A DNA stretch of 48,822 nucleotides from Pseudomonadota bacterium (GCA_018817515.1 JAHIUD010000006.1:1-48822), one strand, 5' to 3'; numbered from the stretch's first letter, positions 8,936 to 18,028 are shown. Notes: generated from the sequence alone by a model not told the origin. Made by a program: numbers and translations.

Positions 8936-8965
8936 ATTCTTGGCACGCGGCCAGAATTCTGTCAA
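8936..8965 (-). promoter_or_regulatory. candidate sigma-70 promoter for fba-gap
   Basis: On the minus strand TTGACA (8965-8960) is a perfect -35 hexamer, followed after 18 bases by AAGAAT (8941-8936), a 4/6 match to the -10 hexamer. It starts right after the surE stop codon and about 60 bp before the fba start. Inferred from sequence only. Confidence 0.4.
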
Positions 8966-8971
8966 TATACC

Positions 8972-9724
8972 CTAAGAAATTTTGGACTCCAACAAGGCCA
9001 GGGTCTCGTGGTCGGTGAAGTCGAAACGCAGCGGCGTCAGGGTGATGAAGCCCTCGGACAGGAGCCTGCGGTCGCGGCCCTGGCTGATGCTCTCGGGCTT
9101 GAGCTCCCCGCACATCCAGTAGTACTTGCGACCGCGCGGGTCCAGGCGCTCCTCGTACCAGTCGGTGTAGGCCACGCGCGTGTGCGCGCAGACGCGCAGC
9201 TCGCCCGACTCGGCCATGGGCCGGTTGGGAAAGTTCAGGTTGAGCACGCACTTGCCCGGCAGGGCGGCAAAAGGCAGCCGGGGCAGGAGTGCTGCGGTGT
9301 ACTGGGCCTGGCCGGAGAGCTCCGTCGGGTTGTGGTCGTCCATGGACACGGCCAAGGCCGGAAACCCCATGAGCGCGCCCTCTGTGGCGGCGGAGACCGT
9401 GCCGGAGTACATGATGTCGACCCCGACGTTGGCCCCGGCGTTGATGCCCGAAACCACAAGCTCCGGCGCGGGCTTGATCAGCGTGGAGATGGCCAGCTTC
9501 ACGCAGTCGGCCGGGGTGCCGGAGACGCCGAGCCCGAAGAAGCCCTCCTCGCGAAACTCCTTGACCCTGAGCGGCGCGGACAGCGTGATGGCGTGCCCCA
9601 CGGCGGACTGCTCGGTGATGGGCGCCACCACCTGAACGTCGTGGCCCGCGGCCACCAGCGCGCGGTGCATGGCCCGCAGGCCCACGGCCTGGATGCCGTC
9701 ATCGTTGGTAAGGAGGATGCGCAT
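8972..9724 (-). CDS. surE: 5'/3'-nucleotidase SurE
   Basis: 250-residue metal-dependent survival-protein phosphatase acting on nucleoside 5'- and 3'-monophosphates. It has the diagnostic start RILLTNDDGIQAVGL (metal-binding Asp-Asp), EQSAVGHAIT, the SGTPADCVKLA segment, and SGINAGANVGVDIMYSGTV. Length is normal. The ATG at 9724 follows GGGAGTTTTC. It is first in a surE, fba, gap order on the minus strand and is divergent from the OB/HD gene at 9950. The 225-bp divergent region (9725-9949) holds a small CCGG-ended inverted repeat but no promoter I would defend. Confidence 0.95.
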   Translation of the reverse strand: MRILLTNDDGIQAVGLRAMHRALVAAGHDVQVVAPITEQSAVGHAITLSAPLRVKEFREEGFFGLGVSGTPADCVKLAISTLIKPAPELVVSGINAGANVGVDIMYSGTVSAATEGALMGFPALAVSMDDHNPTELSGQAQYTAALLPRLPFAALPGKCVLNLNFPNRPMAESGELRVCAHTRVAYTDWYEERLDPRGRKYYWMCGELKPESISQGRDRRLLSEGFITLTPLRFDFTDHETLALLESKIS

Positions 9725-9949
9725 GAAAACTCCCTGAGACGCGTATGCGCCCTGCGGTTTGGCGAATCGCCTGTTTGAAGCTCAACACCCGGCCTGGTCG
9801 CACGCCTGATTTGAGCACACGTCCGCCTGAAAAATCACCCGGTTTGACAATCCGGGCCGTCAGGGGCAAAGAAATCGGTTCAGAGCACACCGCCGCCGCC
9901 TGCTCGCGGCAGCTCAGAATTACCCCAACATGAGGGAGAAGGCAAGGCC

Positions 9950-10999
9950 GTGATCTCGAAAGCCGTGTACATACGGGATATTAGCCCAGGCCAGACGATA
10001 CAGGACACCTTTCTTCTGGCCGACGCCCGCACGGGCCAGTCGCGCAATGGCCCTTACTGGAGCCTGGTCCTGCAAGACTCAAGCGGCCAGATGGACGCCA
10101 AGGTCTGGAGCCCGCTGTCGCAACAGCATCCGGCGCTTGCGGCCGGGCAGTTCGTCACGGTGCGCGGCCTGGCGGCAAACTACCGCGACAAGTGCCAGTT
10201 GACCCTCGACCAACTGGCCCTGACGCCGGTGGACGAGGTCGACCCCGCCGAATACCTGCCGCCCAGCCCGGTGAAGCCCGCCGAGCTTCTGGCCGAGATC
10301 GAGGCCCTGTGCCGCCGCGAGCTCACGCACAAGCCCTGGCGCAGCCTGATGAAGAAGATCCTGGGCGACGAGGAGATCCGCGCCCGGCTCTTGCCCGCCA
10401 CCGGGGCCAAGACCGTGCACCACGCCTACGTGGGCGGCTTGCTGGAGCACACCCTCTGCGTGGCCCGCACCTGCCTGGCCCTGTGCGACCTCTACCCCAG
10501 GCTCGACCGCCAGGTGCTGCTGGTGGCGGCCCTGCTGCACGACCTGGGCAAGGCCTGGGAGCTCTCAAGCGGCCTGACCACGGACTACACCGACGAGGGC
10601 CGCCTGCTGGGCCACATCCAGCTCGGGCTGGAGCGCGTGGAAGGCTTCCTGGCCAAGGCCCGCGACCTCGACCCGGCGCTCATCCTGCACCTCAAGCACC
10701 TGATCATCAGCCACCACGGCGAGTACGAGTTCGGCGCGCCCAGGCGGCCCAAGACCCCGGAAGCGTTCATCCTGCACTTCGCGGACAACATCGACGCCAA
10801 GATGAACACCATCGCCGGGGCCTATGCCGAGATCGAAGGCACGGAGCAGTCCTGGACGCCCTTCCAGCGCTACCTGGACCGCTTCATCTTCCAGCCCGTA
10901 CGCACCCCCGCGCAACACGACGGCCCAGGCGCGCAGGCCAAGGCCGAGGCGAACAAGCCCGATGCCCGCATCCTGCTCCTGCCTTTGGGCTCGGACTAG
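9950..10999 (+). CDS. OB-fold/HD-domain phosphohydrolase, YhaM-like 3'-5' exoribonuclease
   Basis: 349-residue protein with an N-terminal OB-fold nucleic-acid-binding domain (about residues 10-95) and an HD metal-dependent phosphohydrolase domain (about 155-290). HD-domain residues are visible as VHHAYVGGLLEHT, LLHDLGKAWE (His197-Asp198), HLIISHHGEYEFG and LHFADNIDAKMN. This is the architecture of YhaM/CBF1 nucleases that trim RNA or single-stranded DNA. The start is GTG at 9950, preceded by GGGAG at a somewhat long distance. The C-terminal 35 residues are Ala/Gly-rich and poorly conserved looking. It lies 50 bp upstream of the ClC gene. Confidence 0.87.
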   Translation: MISKAVYIRDISPGQTIQDTFLLADARTGQSRNGPYWSLVLQDSSGQMDAKVWSPLSQQHPALAAGQFVTVRGLAANYRDKCQLTLDQLALTPVDEVDPAEYLPPSPVKPAELLAEIEALCRRELTHKPWRSLMKKILGDEEIRARLLPATGAKTVHHAYVGGLLEHTLCVARTCLALCDLYPRLDRQVLLVAALLHDLGKAWELSSGLTTDYTDEGRLLGHIQLGLERVEGFLAKARDLDPALILHLKHLIISHHGEYEFGAPRRPKTPEAFILHFADNIDAKMNTIAGAYAEIEGTEQSWTPFQRYLDRFIFQPVRTPAQHDGPGAQAKAEANKPDARILLLPLGSD

Positions 11000-11049
11000 C
11001 AGCCAGCGCCCAGATCCTGAGTCTTCAAGGCATATCGAGAAGGAACCGC

Positions 11050-12903
11050 ATGGCTGAAGCCGACACAGAGACGCCAAAGATGACCGCGACCAGGCTTATC
11101 TCGCGCCTGGTCAAGATCTTCAGCGGCCTGCACACCAGCGATGCCCTGCGCATCATCGTCCTGGGCTGCGTCATCGGCGCGCTTTCCGGGCTTTTGGCCG
11201 TGGCCTTCTTCGCCTCGCTCAACGCGCTGCAGGAGCTGCTGCTGGGCAGCATCGCCGGCGCGCCCATGCCCAGCCACGGCGTCGCAGCGCTCACGGCGTC
11301 CACCACCTCGCCCCTGTACATACCGCTCATGACCACCGCCACCGGCGCGCTCATCGGCCTGTGCATGCGCTACATCCTGCCGGACAGCGCGGACCTGGGC
11401 ACAGACGGCACGGACATCATGATCCGCGCCTTCCACGGACCCACGGGCCGCGTCAGCTCGCGCATCACCGCCGTGCGTGGGGCGGGCGCCATCCTGACCA
11501 TCGCCAGCGGCGCCAGCGCAGGCCAGGAAGGCCCCATCTCGCTCATCGGGGCCGGGGCTGCCTCCTGGCTGGCCGACAGGCTGAAACTCACAGCCAGGGA
11601 ACGCCGCACCCTGCTGCTTGCTGGCGCCGCAGGGGGTCTCGGGGCCATCTTCCGCGCCCCGCTCGGGGGCGCGCTCACGGCCATCGAAGTCATCTACCGC
11701 GAGGACTTCGAGGCCGACTCGCTCCTGGCCGCACTGTTCTCCTCCACCACCGCCTATTCCGTGTTCACCATCTTCTACGGCGCGGACCACATCTTCCACG
11801 TGCCGGACCTGAAGCTGCACAGCATCAGCGAGCTGCCCTTCTACGCGTTGCTGGCCGTTGTCTGCTCAGTGGCGGCCTGGGCTTTCGTCTGGGGCTTCCG
11901 CCGGGCCAAATACCAGTTCTTCGCGCCCCTGCGCCAGCGCATCGGCGTGGTCGGCACCACGGCGTTGGGCGGGTTCATGGCCGGCATCGTGGGCATGCTC
12001 TTTCCGCAGCTGCTGGGCGGCGGCCTGGAGTGGGTGGAGCTGGCCCTGCACGGCGATCTGCCCCTCTTGGCCCTGTGCCTGCTGGCCCTGGGCAAGACCG
12101 TTGACACGGCCCTGACCATCGGTTCGGGCATGAGCGGCGGCATGTTCGCACCCTCGCTCTATGTGGGCGGCATGACCGGCACCGCCGTGGGCACCCTGTT
12201 CCAGAACTTCTTCCCGGACATCGTCACCAAGCCCGCCGCCTTCGGCATCGTCGGCATGTCGGTGTTCTTCTCCTGCGCCACCGGTGCCTCCCTCGGCCCC
12301 CTGGTCATGACCTGCGAGCTCACCAGCAGCTACGGCCTGCTGGTGCCCTTGATGCTGGCCACGGCCTGCGGGCTGTTGTTGTCGCGTAACGTCTCGCTCT
12401 ACAATAACCAGCTGCCCAACCGGCTGGCCTCCAATGCGCACACCCATGAGGCCGCCGTGAACCTGCTCAAGGGCCGCACCGTGTCGCAGCTGCCCCTGGC
12501 CCCGGCCCCGCCGGTGCTGCTGGAGTCCACCAAGCTCGGCGACCTGCGCGGCCTGGTGACCAGCTCCCAGGCCCTGTGCTATCCGGTATTCAACGCCCAG
12601 GGCGTCATGACCGGCATCGCCACCCTGTCCGACCTGCGCGAGGTGCTCTACGAGACCTGCCTGTTCGACCTCGTGGTGGTGAAGGAGGTCGCCCGCAGCC
12701 CTGTCTTCGTGGCGCCGGACGCCGACGGCTACGAGGCCCTCCTGACCATGCTCGACACCGGCCTGGACGAGCTGCCCGTGCTGGATCTGGCCAGCGGCAC
12801 CATCCTCGGGATGCTCGACCGCAAGGCCCTGCTCGGCATGTACCGCCCCAGGCAGGCCACGCCCCCAAACACCTCCGACACAGCGGGACTCGCATGTTCA
12901 TAA
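11050..12903 (+). CDS. ClC-family chloride channel/transporter with C-terminal CBS pair
   Basis: 617-residue inner-membrane protein with about ten or more hydrophobic segments between residues 33 and 430, then a cytoplasmic CBS-domain pair (about 465-600). Recognisable ClC features are [10 protein letters not shown], in which Glu160 is the gating glutamate, [17 protein letters not shown], and [13 protein letters not shown] near residue 360. The gating glutamate is present, so both channel and H+/Cl- exchange behaviour are possible. The CBS domains usually bind adenine nucleotides. The ATG follows AAGGAACCGC. The last ten bases overlap the tmk start, so the two are translationally coupled. Ion selectivity cannot be read from the sequence. 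Confidence 0.92.
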   Translation: MAEADTETPKMTATRLISRLVKIFSGLHTSDALRIIVLGCVIGALSGLLAVAFFASLNALQELLLGSIAGAPMPSHGVAALTASTTSPLYIPLMTTATGALIGLCMRYILPDSADLGTDGTDIMIRAFHGPTGRVSSRITAVRGAGAILTIASGASAGQEGPISLIGAGAASWLADRLKLTARERRTLLLAGAAGGLGAIFRAPLGGALTAIEVIYREDFEADSLLAALFSSTTAYSVFTIFYGADHIFHVPDLKLHSISELPFYALLAVVCSVAAWAFVWGFRRAKYQFFAPLRQRIGVVGTTALGGFMAGIVGMLFPQLLGGGLEWVELALHGDLPLLALCLLALGKTVDTALTIGSGMSGGMFAPSLYVGGMTGTAVGTLFQNFFPDIVTKPAAFGIVGMSVFFSCATGASLGPLVMTCELTSSYGLLVPLMLATACGLLLSRNVSLYNNQLPNRLASNAHTHEAAVNLLKGRTVSQLPLAPAPPVLLESTKLGDLRGLVTSSQALCYPVFNAQGVMTGIATLSDLREVLYETCLFDLVVVKEVARSPVFVAPDADGYEALLTMLDTGLDELPVLDLASGTILGMLDRKALLGMYRPRQATPPNTSDTAGLACS

Positions 12904-13529
12904 CCTTTGAAGGCATAGAGGGCACCGGCAAGTCCACCCAGATCGCGCTGCTCAAGGAATACATGCAGGCCCGGGGCGAGCGCGTGGTGGTGACCCTTGA
13001 GCCGGGCGGCAGCCGCATCGGCGCGGAGCTCAGGCGCGTGCTGCTGGCCCTGGAAAACCGCGACCTGACGTCACAGGCCGAGCTCTTCCTGTACCTGGCC
13101 GACCGCGCCCAGCACGTGGCCCAGGTGGTGCGCCCGGCGCTGGCCTCCGGGGCCGTGGTGCTCTGCGACCGCTTCGCCGACTCCACCGTGGCCTACCAGG
13201 GCTATGGCCGCGGCATGGACCCCGAGCTGCTGCACAGGCTCAACGCCGTGGCCGTGGACGGGCTCTGGCCGGAGCTGACCATCCTGCTGGACCTGGACCC
13301 GGTCATCGGGCTTGAGCGCGCCGTGGCCCGGAACCTGAGCGAGGGCAAGACCAACGCCGAGGGCCGCTTCGAGGCCGAGAGCCTGGCCTTCCACAGCCGC
13401 GTGCGCGAGGGCTTTCTGAAGCTCGCGGCAGCCCACCCCGAACGCATCAGCGTCGTGGACGCCACAGGCACGCCGGAAGAGATCGCCCCCCGGGTGCGCG
13501 CCCTGGTGGAGGCCCGCCTCCATGCCTGA
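12894..13529 (+). CDS. tmk: thymidylate kinase
   Basis: 211-residue kinase phosphorylating dTMP to dTDP. P-loop [11 protein letters not shown] is at residues 4-14, the [16 protein letters not shown] motif follows, and the LID region carries basic residues. The usual Arg-Glu-Pro-Gly-Gly loop here reads Leu-Glu-Pro-Gly-Gly; I recall the same change in Desulfovibrio homologues, so it looks like a lineage trait. The ATG lies inside the end of the ClC gene, and the 3' end overlaps the following permease start by 8 bp. This gives a tightly packed clcA-tmk-permease order. Confidence 0.95.
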   Translation: MFITFEGIEGTGKSTQIALLKEYMQARGERVVVTLEPGGSRIGAELRRVLLALENRDLTSQAELFLYLADRAQHVAQVVRPALASGAVVLCDRFADSTVAYQGYGRGMDPELLHRLNAVAVDGLWPELTILLDLDPVIGLERAVARNLSEGKTNAEGRFEAESLAFHSRVREGFLKLAAAHPERISVVDATGTPEEIAPRVRALVEARLHA

Positions 13530-14364
13530 GCCTTCTGACAGGCACGCACACTCTTCTCTCTCCTTCTTCAACTGCGGCCTGCGCGCCGGACTCTGCGCCG
13601 TGCTGCGCGACTGGCTGCTGTTCCTGCTCCTGGCCTCTGGCTTTGCATGGCTCGTTCTGCGCGGGGCCGAGGGCCTGGGCTACAACTGGCAGTGGTACCA
13701 GGTGCCGCGCGCCATCTACACCGACAACGGCGGCGCATTCATGGCCGGGCCCCTGCTGCAGGGCCTGCTGGTGACGCTCAAACTCACGGGCCTGAGCTTC
13801 GCCGGGGCCTTTGCCGTGGGCCTGACCGTGGCCCTGCTCAGGCTCTCCGGCTCGTGGTCCGGGCGCGTTCTGGCCCGGGGCTACCTGGAGCTGGTGCGCA
13901 ACACTCCCCTTCTCATCCAGCTCTTTTTCCTCTATTTTGTGCTCTCGCCCGTGCTGAACATGAACGCCTTCGCCACCGCCGTGCTCAGCCTGTCGCTGTT
14001 CGAGGGGGCCTACGTGTCCGAGATCTTGCGCGCCGGGGTGCGCTCGGTGGAGCAGGGCCAGTGGGACGCCGCCCGCAGCCTGGGCATGGGCCCGGCCACG
14101 GCCTACGTCTCGGTGATCCTGCCGCAGGCCCTGCGCCGCGTGCTGCCGCCCCTGGCTGGCCAGGCTGTATCGCTGGTCAAGGACTCGTCGCTGGCCAGCG
14201 TCATCGCCATCAACGAACTGACCCTGCGCGGGCAGAATATCGTGTCCGAGACCTTCCTCAGCTTCGAAATTTGGTTTACGGTGGCGGCAATATACTGGAT
14301 CGTCACAACAGCGCTCTCAGGCGCGGCGGATGCGCTCGAACGCCGCCTGGCCTTTCCCGCCTGA
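13522..14364 (+). CDS. polar amino acid ABC transporter permease (first)
   Basis: 280-residue inner-membrane permease of the HisM/GlnP type. It has a long hydrophobic N-terminus (about 28-46) and at least five membrane segments. The EAA-type loop is visible as [18 protein letters not shown] near residue 180, and [13 protein letters not shown] is the family signature. Together with the following binding protein and second permease it forms an importer for an amino acid, probably polar. No ATPase gene is adjacent. The ATG overlaps the tmk end by 8 bp. Confidence 0.9.
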   Translation: MPEPSDRHAHSSLSFFNCGLRAGLCAVLRDWLLFLLLASGFAWLVLRGAEGLGYNWQWYQVPRAIYTDNGGAFMAGPLLQGLLVTLKLTGLSFAGAFAVGLTVALLRLSGSWSGRVLARGYLELVRNTPLLIQLFFLYFVLSPVLNMNAFATAVLSLSLFEGAYVSEILRAGVRSVEQGQWDAARSLGMGPATAYVSVILPQALRRVLPPLAGQAVSLVKDSSLASVIAINELTLRGQNIVSETFLSFEIWFTVAAIYWIVTTALSGAADALERRLAFPA

Positions 14365-14389
14365 GCCACGAACTTCCAAGGAGGCACCC

Positions 14390-15226
14390 ATGCGCAAGTC
14401 CACCCCATTCATCCCCCTGCTCGTCAGCGCCGCCCTGCTCGCGCTGCTGCTTGCCGCAACGACGGCCAGCGCCGCCACCCGCGCCGACCTGGCCCGTGAA
14501 AGCACGCTTGAGCAGGTGCTCCAGCGCGGCGTGCTGCGCGTCGGCTTCAGCACCTTTGTGCCCTGGGCCATGCAGGACAAGAAAGGCGAATTCGTCGGTT
14601 TTGAGATCGACGTGGCGCGCAGGCTGGCCCAGGACATGGGCGTGAAGATCCAGTTCGAGCCCACCCAGTGGTCCGGCATCATCCCGGCGCTCTTGTCGGG
14701 CAAGTTCGACATCATCATCGGCGGCATGAGCATCCAGCCCCAGCGCGGGCTCAAGGTCAACTTCACCATCCCCTACGAGTATTCGGGCATGTCGCTGGTG
14801 GCCAGCAAGAAGCTCGCGGGCAAGCTCAAGACCCTGGAGGACTTCAACCAGCCGAACATCATCCTGGCCATCCGCCAGGGCACCAGCGCCGTGGAGGCCG
14901 CCAGAAAGCACCTGCCCAAGGCCCAGGTGAAGTACTTCGACAACGAGGCCCAGACCATCCAGGAAGTGCTCAATGGCCGCGCCCATGCCGTGGTCGCCTC
15001 CGAGCCCTTCCCGGCCTTCCAGGCCCTGCGCAGCCCGGACAAGCTCTTTTTGCCCGTGGCCAAGGCCTTCACCCGCGAGCCCATCGCCTTTGCCGTGCGC
15101 AAGGGCGACCCGGACTTCCTGAACTTCCTCGACGGCTGGATCCGCGTCGTGGGTGACGAGGGCTGGCTCACGGAGCGCCACGACTACTGGTTCCGCACCA
15201 ATGCCTGGAAGGGTATGGTGGAGTAG
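14390..15226 (+). CDS. amino acid ABC transporter periplasmic substrate-binding protein
   Basis: 278-residue exported protein of binding-protein family 3. It starts with a clear signal peptide (charged MRKSTPF, hydrophobic core, Ala-Ser-Ala cleavage region near residue 27). The mature part shows GVLRVGFSTFVPWAM, GFEIDVARRLAQDMGV, and the KFDIIIGGMSIQPQR motif that lines the amino-acid site. AAGGAGGCACCC precedes the ATG at 14390; earlier in-frame starts lie inside the upstream permease. Ligand class (polar amino acid, possibly glutamine or a basic residue) is inferred from the family only. Confidence 0.92.
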   Translation: MRKSTPFIPLLVSAALLALLLAATTASAATRADLARESTLEQVLQRGVLRVGFSTFVPWAMQDKKGEFVGFEIDVARRLAQDMGVKIQFEPTQWSGIIPALLSGKFDIIIGGMSIQPQRGLKVNFTIPYEYSGMSLVASKKLAGKLKTLEDFNQPNIILAIRQGTSAVEAARKHLPKAQVKYFDNEAQTIQEVLNGRAHAVVASEPFPAFQALRSPDKLFLPVAKAFTREPIAFAVRKGDPDFLNFLDGWIRVVGDEGWLTERHDYWFRTNAWKGMVE

Positions 15227-15236
15227 CACACCCGGC

Positions 15237-16157
15237 ATGACGCGCCCAGCCGAGACACCACCGGCCCTAGCCCGGGCCAAACCGCTGGCCCCGGCGCTGC
15301 TGGTCGACCTGGCCGTGCTGCTGCTGGCGGGCGGCGGCTTGGCCTGGCTGGTGCTGCGCGCCAAGGCCACCCTGCCCTACAGCTGGGACTGGTCGGTGAT
15401 CCCGCAGTTCCTGGTCTACACCGGCGAGGACGGCACATGGCACGCGGGCCGCATCGCCACCGGCGTCTTCGCCACCGTGCGCCTGAGCCTCTGGGCCGGG
15501 CTGCTGGCGCTTGTGCTGGGCACCTTGGCCGGGCTCATGCGCGTGGGCCGGCGCCTGCTCTGGCGCTTGTGCGGCGGCGCTTACGTGCTCTTCGTGCGCA
15601 ACACGCCCCCGCTCGTGCTCATCTTCCTGTTCTCGTACTTCCTCAGCGGCCAGCTCATCACGGCCCTGGGCCTGGACATGGCCGTGGCGAACTTGCCGCC
15701 GGCCCTGCGCCCCGTGGCCGAAGCGCTGTTCGGTCCCTTGCGGCAAATGCCCGGCTTTCTCACCGCCATCCTCACCCTGGCGCTCATCGAGGGCGCGTAC
15801 ATGGCCGAGATCGTGCGCGCGGGCGTGCAGTCCATCGAGAGCGGCCAGTGGGATGCCGCCTACGCCCTTGGGCTGTCGCGCTGGCAGACGCTCCGGCAGG
15901 TCATACTGCCGCAGGCCTTCCGGCGCATGCTGCCGCCACTCACCAGCCAGTTCGTCTCCACCGTCAAGGACTCGGCCATCGTGTCCGTCATCTCCATCCC
16001 GGAGCTGACCTTCCAGGCCCAGGAACTCGTCAGCGCCACGTACCGCAGCTTTGAGGTCTGGACGCTGGTGCTGGCGCTCTACCTGGCGCTGAACCTGCCC
16101 TGCTCCCTGGCTGCGCGCTGGCTGGAGCTGCGGCTGCGCCGGTCGGACCGGGGCTAA
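15237..16157 (+). CDS. polar amino acid ABC transporter permease (second)
   Basis: 306-residue permease of the same family as the one at 13522, with RNTPPLVLIFLFSYF, an EAA-like loop (ESGQWDAAYALGLSRWQTL) and DSAIVSVISIPELTF. The two permeases flank the binding-protein gene and would form the membrane heterodimer. The ATG at 15237 lies 10 bp after the binding-protein stop, with only a weak, distant GGAG. No ATPase subunit follows: the next gene is a glutaredoxin behind its own candidate promoter. The energising ATPase must come from elsewhere. Confidence 0.9.
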   Translation: MTRPAETPPALARAKPLAPALLVDLAVLLLAGGGLAWLVLRAKATLPYSWDWSVIPQFLVYTGEDGTWHAGRIATGVFATVRLSLWAGLLALVLGTLAGLMRVGRRLLWRLCGGAYVLFVRNTPPLVLIFLFSYFLSGQLITALGLDMAVANLPPALRPVAEALFGPLRQMPGFLTAILTLALIEGAYMAEIVRAGVQSIESGQWDAAYALGLSRWQTLRQVILPQAFRRMLPPLTSQFVSTVKDSAIVSVISIPELTFQAQELVSATYRSFEVWTLVLALYLALNLPCSLAARWLELRLRRSDRG

Positions 16158-16200
16158 GACAGAGGCCAGTGCAGAGGCTGGGGCAAGGCGTTTCCAGGCT

Positions 16201-16229
16201 TTGACACCCGATGAGATTTCGCGCATGAG
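16201..16229 (+). promoter_or_regulatory. candidate promoter of the glutaredoxin-ftrB pair
   Basis: TTGACA at 16201-16206 is a perfect -35 hexamer. The -10 position 17 bases later (CATGAG, 16224-16229) is a poor match, so the call is tentative. The gap 16158-16321 is otherwise empty. Confidence 0.35.
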
Positions 16230-16321
16230 GTAAGTATTCCGAAAGGATGTCGCCCCCATAATCATGAAGCGCTCAGGGACATTGCGCCCGCTCGCGCCCA
16301 CGCAACCACAAGGAGATCACC

Positions 16322-16576
16322 ATGGCCCCGGAAGTGAAGGTTTACGCCCTGACGACCTGCGTGCACTGCAAGAACGCCAAGGCCTATCTGGACGAGTGCG
16401 GCGTGAAGTATGACTGCGTGCATGTGGACTCGCTCACCGGCGACGAGCGCAAGGCCACCATCGAGGAAGTGAAGAAGCTCAACCCGTCCGTGTCCTTCCC
16501 GACCATCGTCATCGACGGCAAGACGCTGGTGGGCTTTGACAAGGCCAAGGTGGACGAGGCGCTGGGCAAGAAATGA
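16322..16576 (+). CDS. glutaredoxin-like (NrdH/Grx) protein
   Basis: 84-residue thioredoxin-fold protein with the redox pair in TTCVHCKNAKAYL (Cys-Val-His-Cys), the cis-proline region VSFPTIVIDG and GFDKAKVDEAL at the end. It would carry dithiol-disulfide exchange in the cytoplasm. AAGGAGATCACC precedes the ATG at 16322. Its stop overlaps the ftrB start (ATGA), so the two proteins are very likely made together and act as partners: FtrB as reductase, this protein as substrate carrier. Confidence 0.92.
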   Translation: MAPEVKVYALTTCVHCKNAKAYLDECGVKYDCVHVDSLTGDERKATIEEVKKLNPSVSFPTIVIDGKTLVGFDKAKVDEALGKK

Positions 16577-16905
16577 ACGCGAAAGAGCTGCACGACGCCT
16601 TAAAGAAAATTCAGGAGCCCAAGGGCTGCTATTTCAACGCGGACGCCTCCATGACCATGGCGCTCATGGAGAGCCTGCTGGTGAACAAGGAGCGGCTTGG
16701 GTACATGGCCTGCCCGTGCAGGCTGGCCAACGGCACGCTGGAGGCCGACCGGGACATCGTGTGCCCCTGCGAGTACCGCGAGGCGGACATGGCCGAGTAC
16801 GGGGCGTGTTTTTGTGGGCTGTATGTGACAAGCGATTGGAACGAGGGCAAGCGTGAGCGGGTGTATGTGCCGGAGCGTAGGCCGGTGGAGAAGATATTGG
16901 GGTAG
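16573..16905 (+). CDS. ftrB: ferredoxin:thioredoxin reductase catalytic (beta) subunit-like
   Basis: 110-residue iron-sulfur disulfide reductase. Cysteine motifs appear in the family order: Cys-Pro-Cys (ACPCRLAN), Cys-Pro-Cys (VCPCEYRE) and Cys-Phe-Cys (ACFCGLY). These bind a [4Fe-4S] cluster next to the active-site disulfide and pass electrons from ferredoxin to a thioredoxin-type partner. The third motif is normally Cys-His-Cys; here the histidine is phenylalanine. No alpha subunit gene is nearby, as in other anaerobes. Translation is coupled to the glutaredoxin gene through ATGA. The call rests on cysteine spacing plus length. Confidence 0.92.
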   Translation: MNAKELHDALKKIQEPKGCYFNADASMTMALMESLLVNKERLGYMACPCRLANGTLEADRDIVCPCEYREADMAEYGACFCGLYVTSDWNEGKRERVYVPERRPVEKILG

Positions 16906-16931
16906 AAGAGTTATGGTCAGGATGGATAACG

Positions 16932-17948
16932 ATGACATCTAGAAGTAATGCGAAAACCCATGGCCTAAATGAAAGGGTTAAACGTTTTTTTTCCTCATTA
17001 TCAGGTGTTGAAGTTGTTGATGAACTAGACCTATTTTCAAAATTTCCAGATCGTAAAAGGGCAGATTATTTATTCGCAAACAGGAGAGTTATTGTTGAGT
17101 TGAAAGCATTAGAAGCCGATCCTGAAGGTAAGGTTCAAAATGAACTAGAGAAACACAAGGAACGCAAAGAGTATCCACTATTTTATGGCAAGCAAGAACT
17201 TTCAAAAATATTAAAGCACTTACCCGACGGCGAAAAAATCAATGCAGATATCTACGACAAAGTTACACGGTCTATTAAGCAATCGTTCAGAAGTTCTGAT
17301 AAACAAATCAGGGACACAAAGATAACAATCGATTGCAGTGATGCAAATGGTTTACTGGTTCTCCTCAATGAAGATATAAACATCCTTAGCCCAGAGATTA
17401 TTGCTTACAGCATAAGCCAGCAATTAGCAAAGAAGGACATGGATGGGACTGCACATTATGCACATGTAACGAGCGCATGGGTCATCTCAGAGAATTATTA
17501 TTACAGAGCCAGGCCAGAAACAGTCGCATTGCCATCAATTGTTATTGATGGTCCTTCAGCTGTTAATAATCATGAATTCTCAAAGATACTTGATATATTA
17601 CAAGCTGAATGGGCGAAGTTTAATGGTGTCCCACTAATAAAAGCTGAGCTTGGCAAGATTTCAGATAATGATTTTCTTCCATTAAAAGCACTCCAGAGAG
17701 ATGTGCCGCAAACAACGAGACAAGAACAGTGGCAAAGGCAGTATAGGACAAATCCGACACTTCGCAGCATGCCAGACAAGGAATTATTGAGGTACGGTAG
17801 GAATATTATTGAAATGATGCGCAAAAACTTTAGCGTTGGTGCCCAGAGGCCTCCTGATTTTGTACTCATGAAGATTCAAAAAGAGATTACTTTCTTTTTT
17901 GAAGAAGTGAATATTAGAGGGCTCAACCTAAAGGATATGCCCAAGTGA
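16932..17948 (+). CDS. AT-rich orphan protein with a PD-(D/E)xK nuclease-like motif
   Basis: 338-residue protein I do not recognise. Near the N-terminus, RADYLFANRRVIVELKAL gives Asp45, ten residues, then Glu56-Leu-Lys58, with alternating hydrophobic strands around it. That spacing matches the PD-(D/E)xK nuclease core used by restriction and repair enzymes. The rest is mixed alpha/beta, without signal peptide or membrane segments. Base and codon use are strikingly AT-rich (AAA, ATT and TTA codons common) against high-GC neighbours, which points to recent acquisition. No methyltransferase or other defence gene is next to it. A nuclease or DNA-binding role is inference from one motif; defence, repair or a selfish element remain possible. 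Confidence 0.6.
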   Translation: MTSRSNAKTHGLNERVKRFFSSLSGVEVVDELDLFSKFPDRKRADYLFANRRVIVELKALEADPEGKVQNELEKHKERKEYPLFYGKQELSKILKHLPDGEKINADIYDKVTRSIKQSFRSSDKQIRDTKITIDCSDANGLLVLLNEDINILSPEIIAYSISQQLAKKDMDGTAHYAHVTSAWVISENYYYRARPETVALPSIVIDGPSAVNNHEFSKILDILQAEWAKFNGVPLIKAELGKISDNDFLPLKALQRDVPQTTRQEQWQRQYRTNPTLRSMPDKELLRYGRNIIEMMRKNFSVGAQRPPDFVLMKIQKEITFFFEEVNIRGLNLKDMPK

Positions 17949-17973
17949 ATCCAAACAATTGTTCCACCAACAG

Positions 17974-18010
17974 AAAAAGCCCCGGTCCACTTTCGCAGAC
18001 CGGGGCTTCG
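17974..18010. terminator. bidirectional Rho-independent terminator
   Basis: An 11-bp perfect stem (AAGCCCCGGTC at 17977-17987 with GACCGGGGCTT at 17998-18008), preceded by an A-run, lies between the AT-rich gene and the convergent RRM gene. Its GC-rich stem matches the one at 6881-6917, so it looks like native host sequence rather than part of the acquired gene. Confidence 0.85.
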
Positions 18011-18028
18011 TAAGGTGCTTCGTTTTGA

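Noticed and set aside
9838-9865. TTGACA between surE and the OB/HD gene as a promoter
   Set aside because: No acceptable -10 hexamer at 16-18 bases; the match is likely chance, and it lies inside a small CCCGG/CCGGG repeat.
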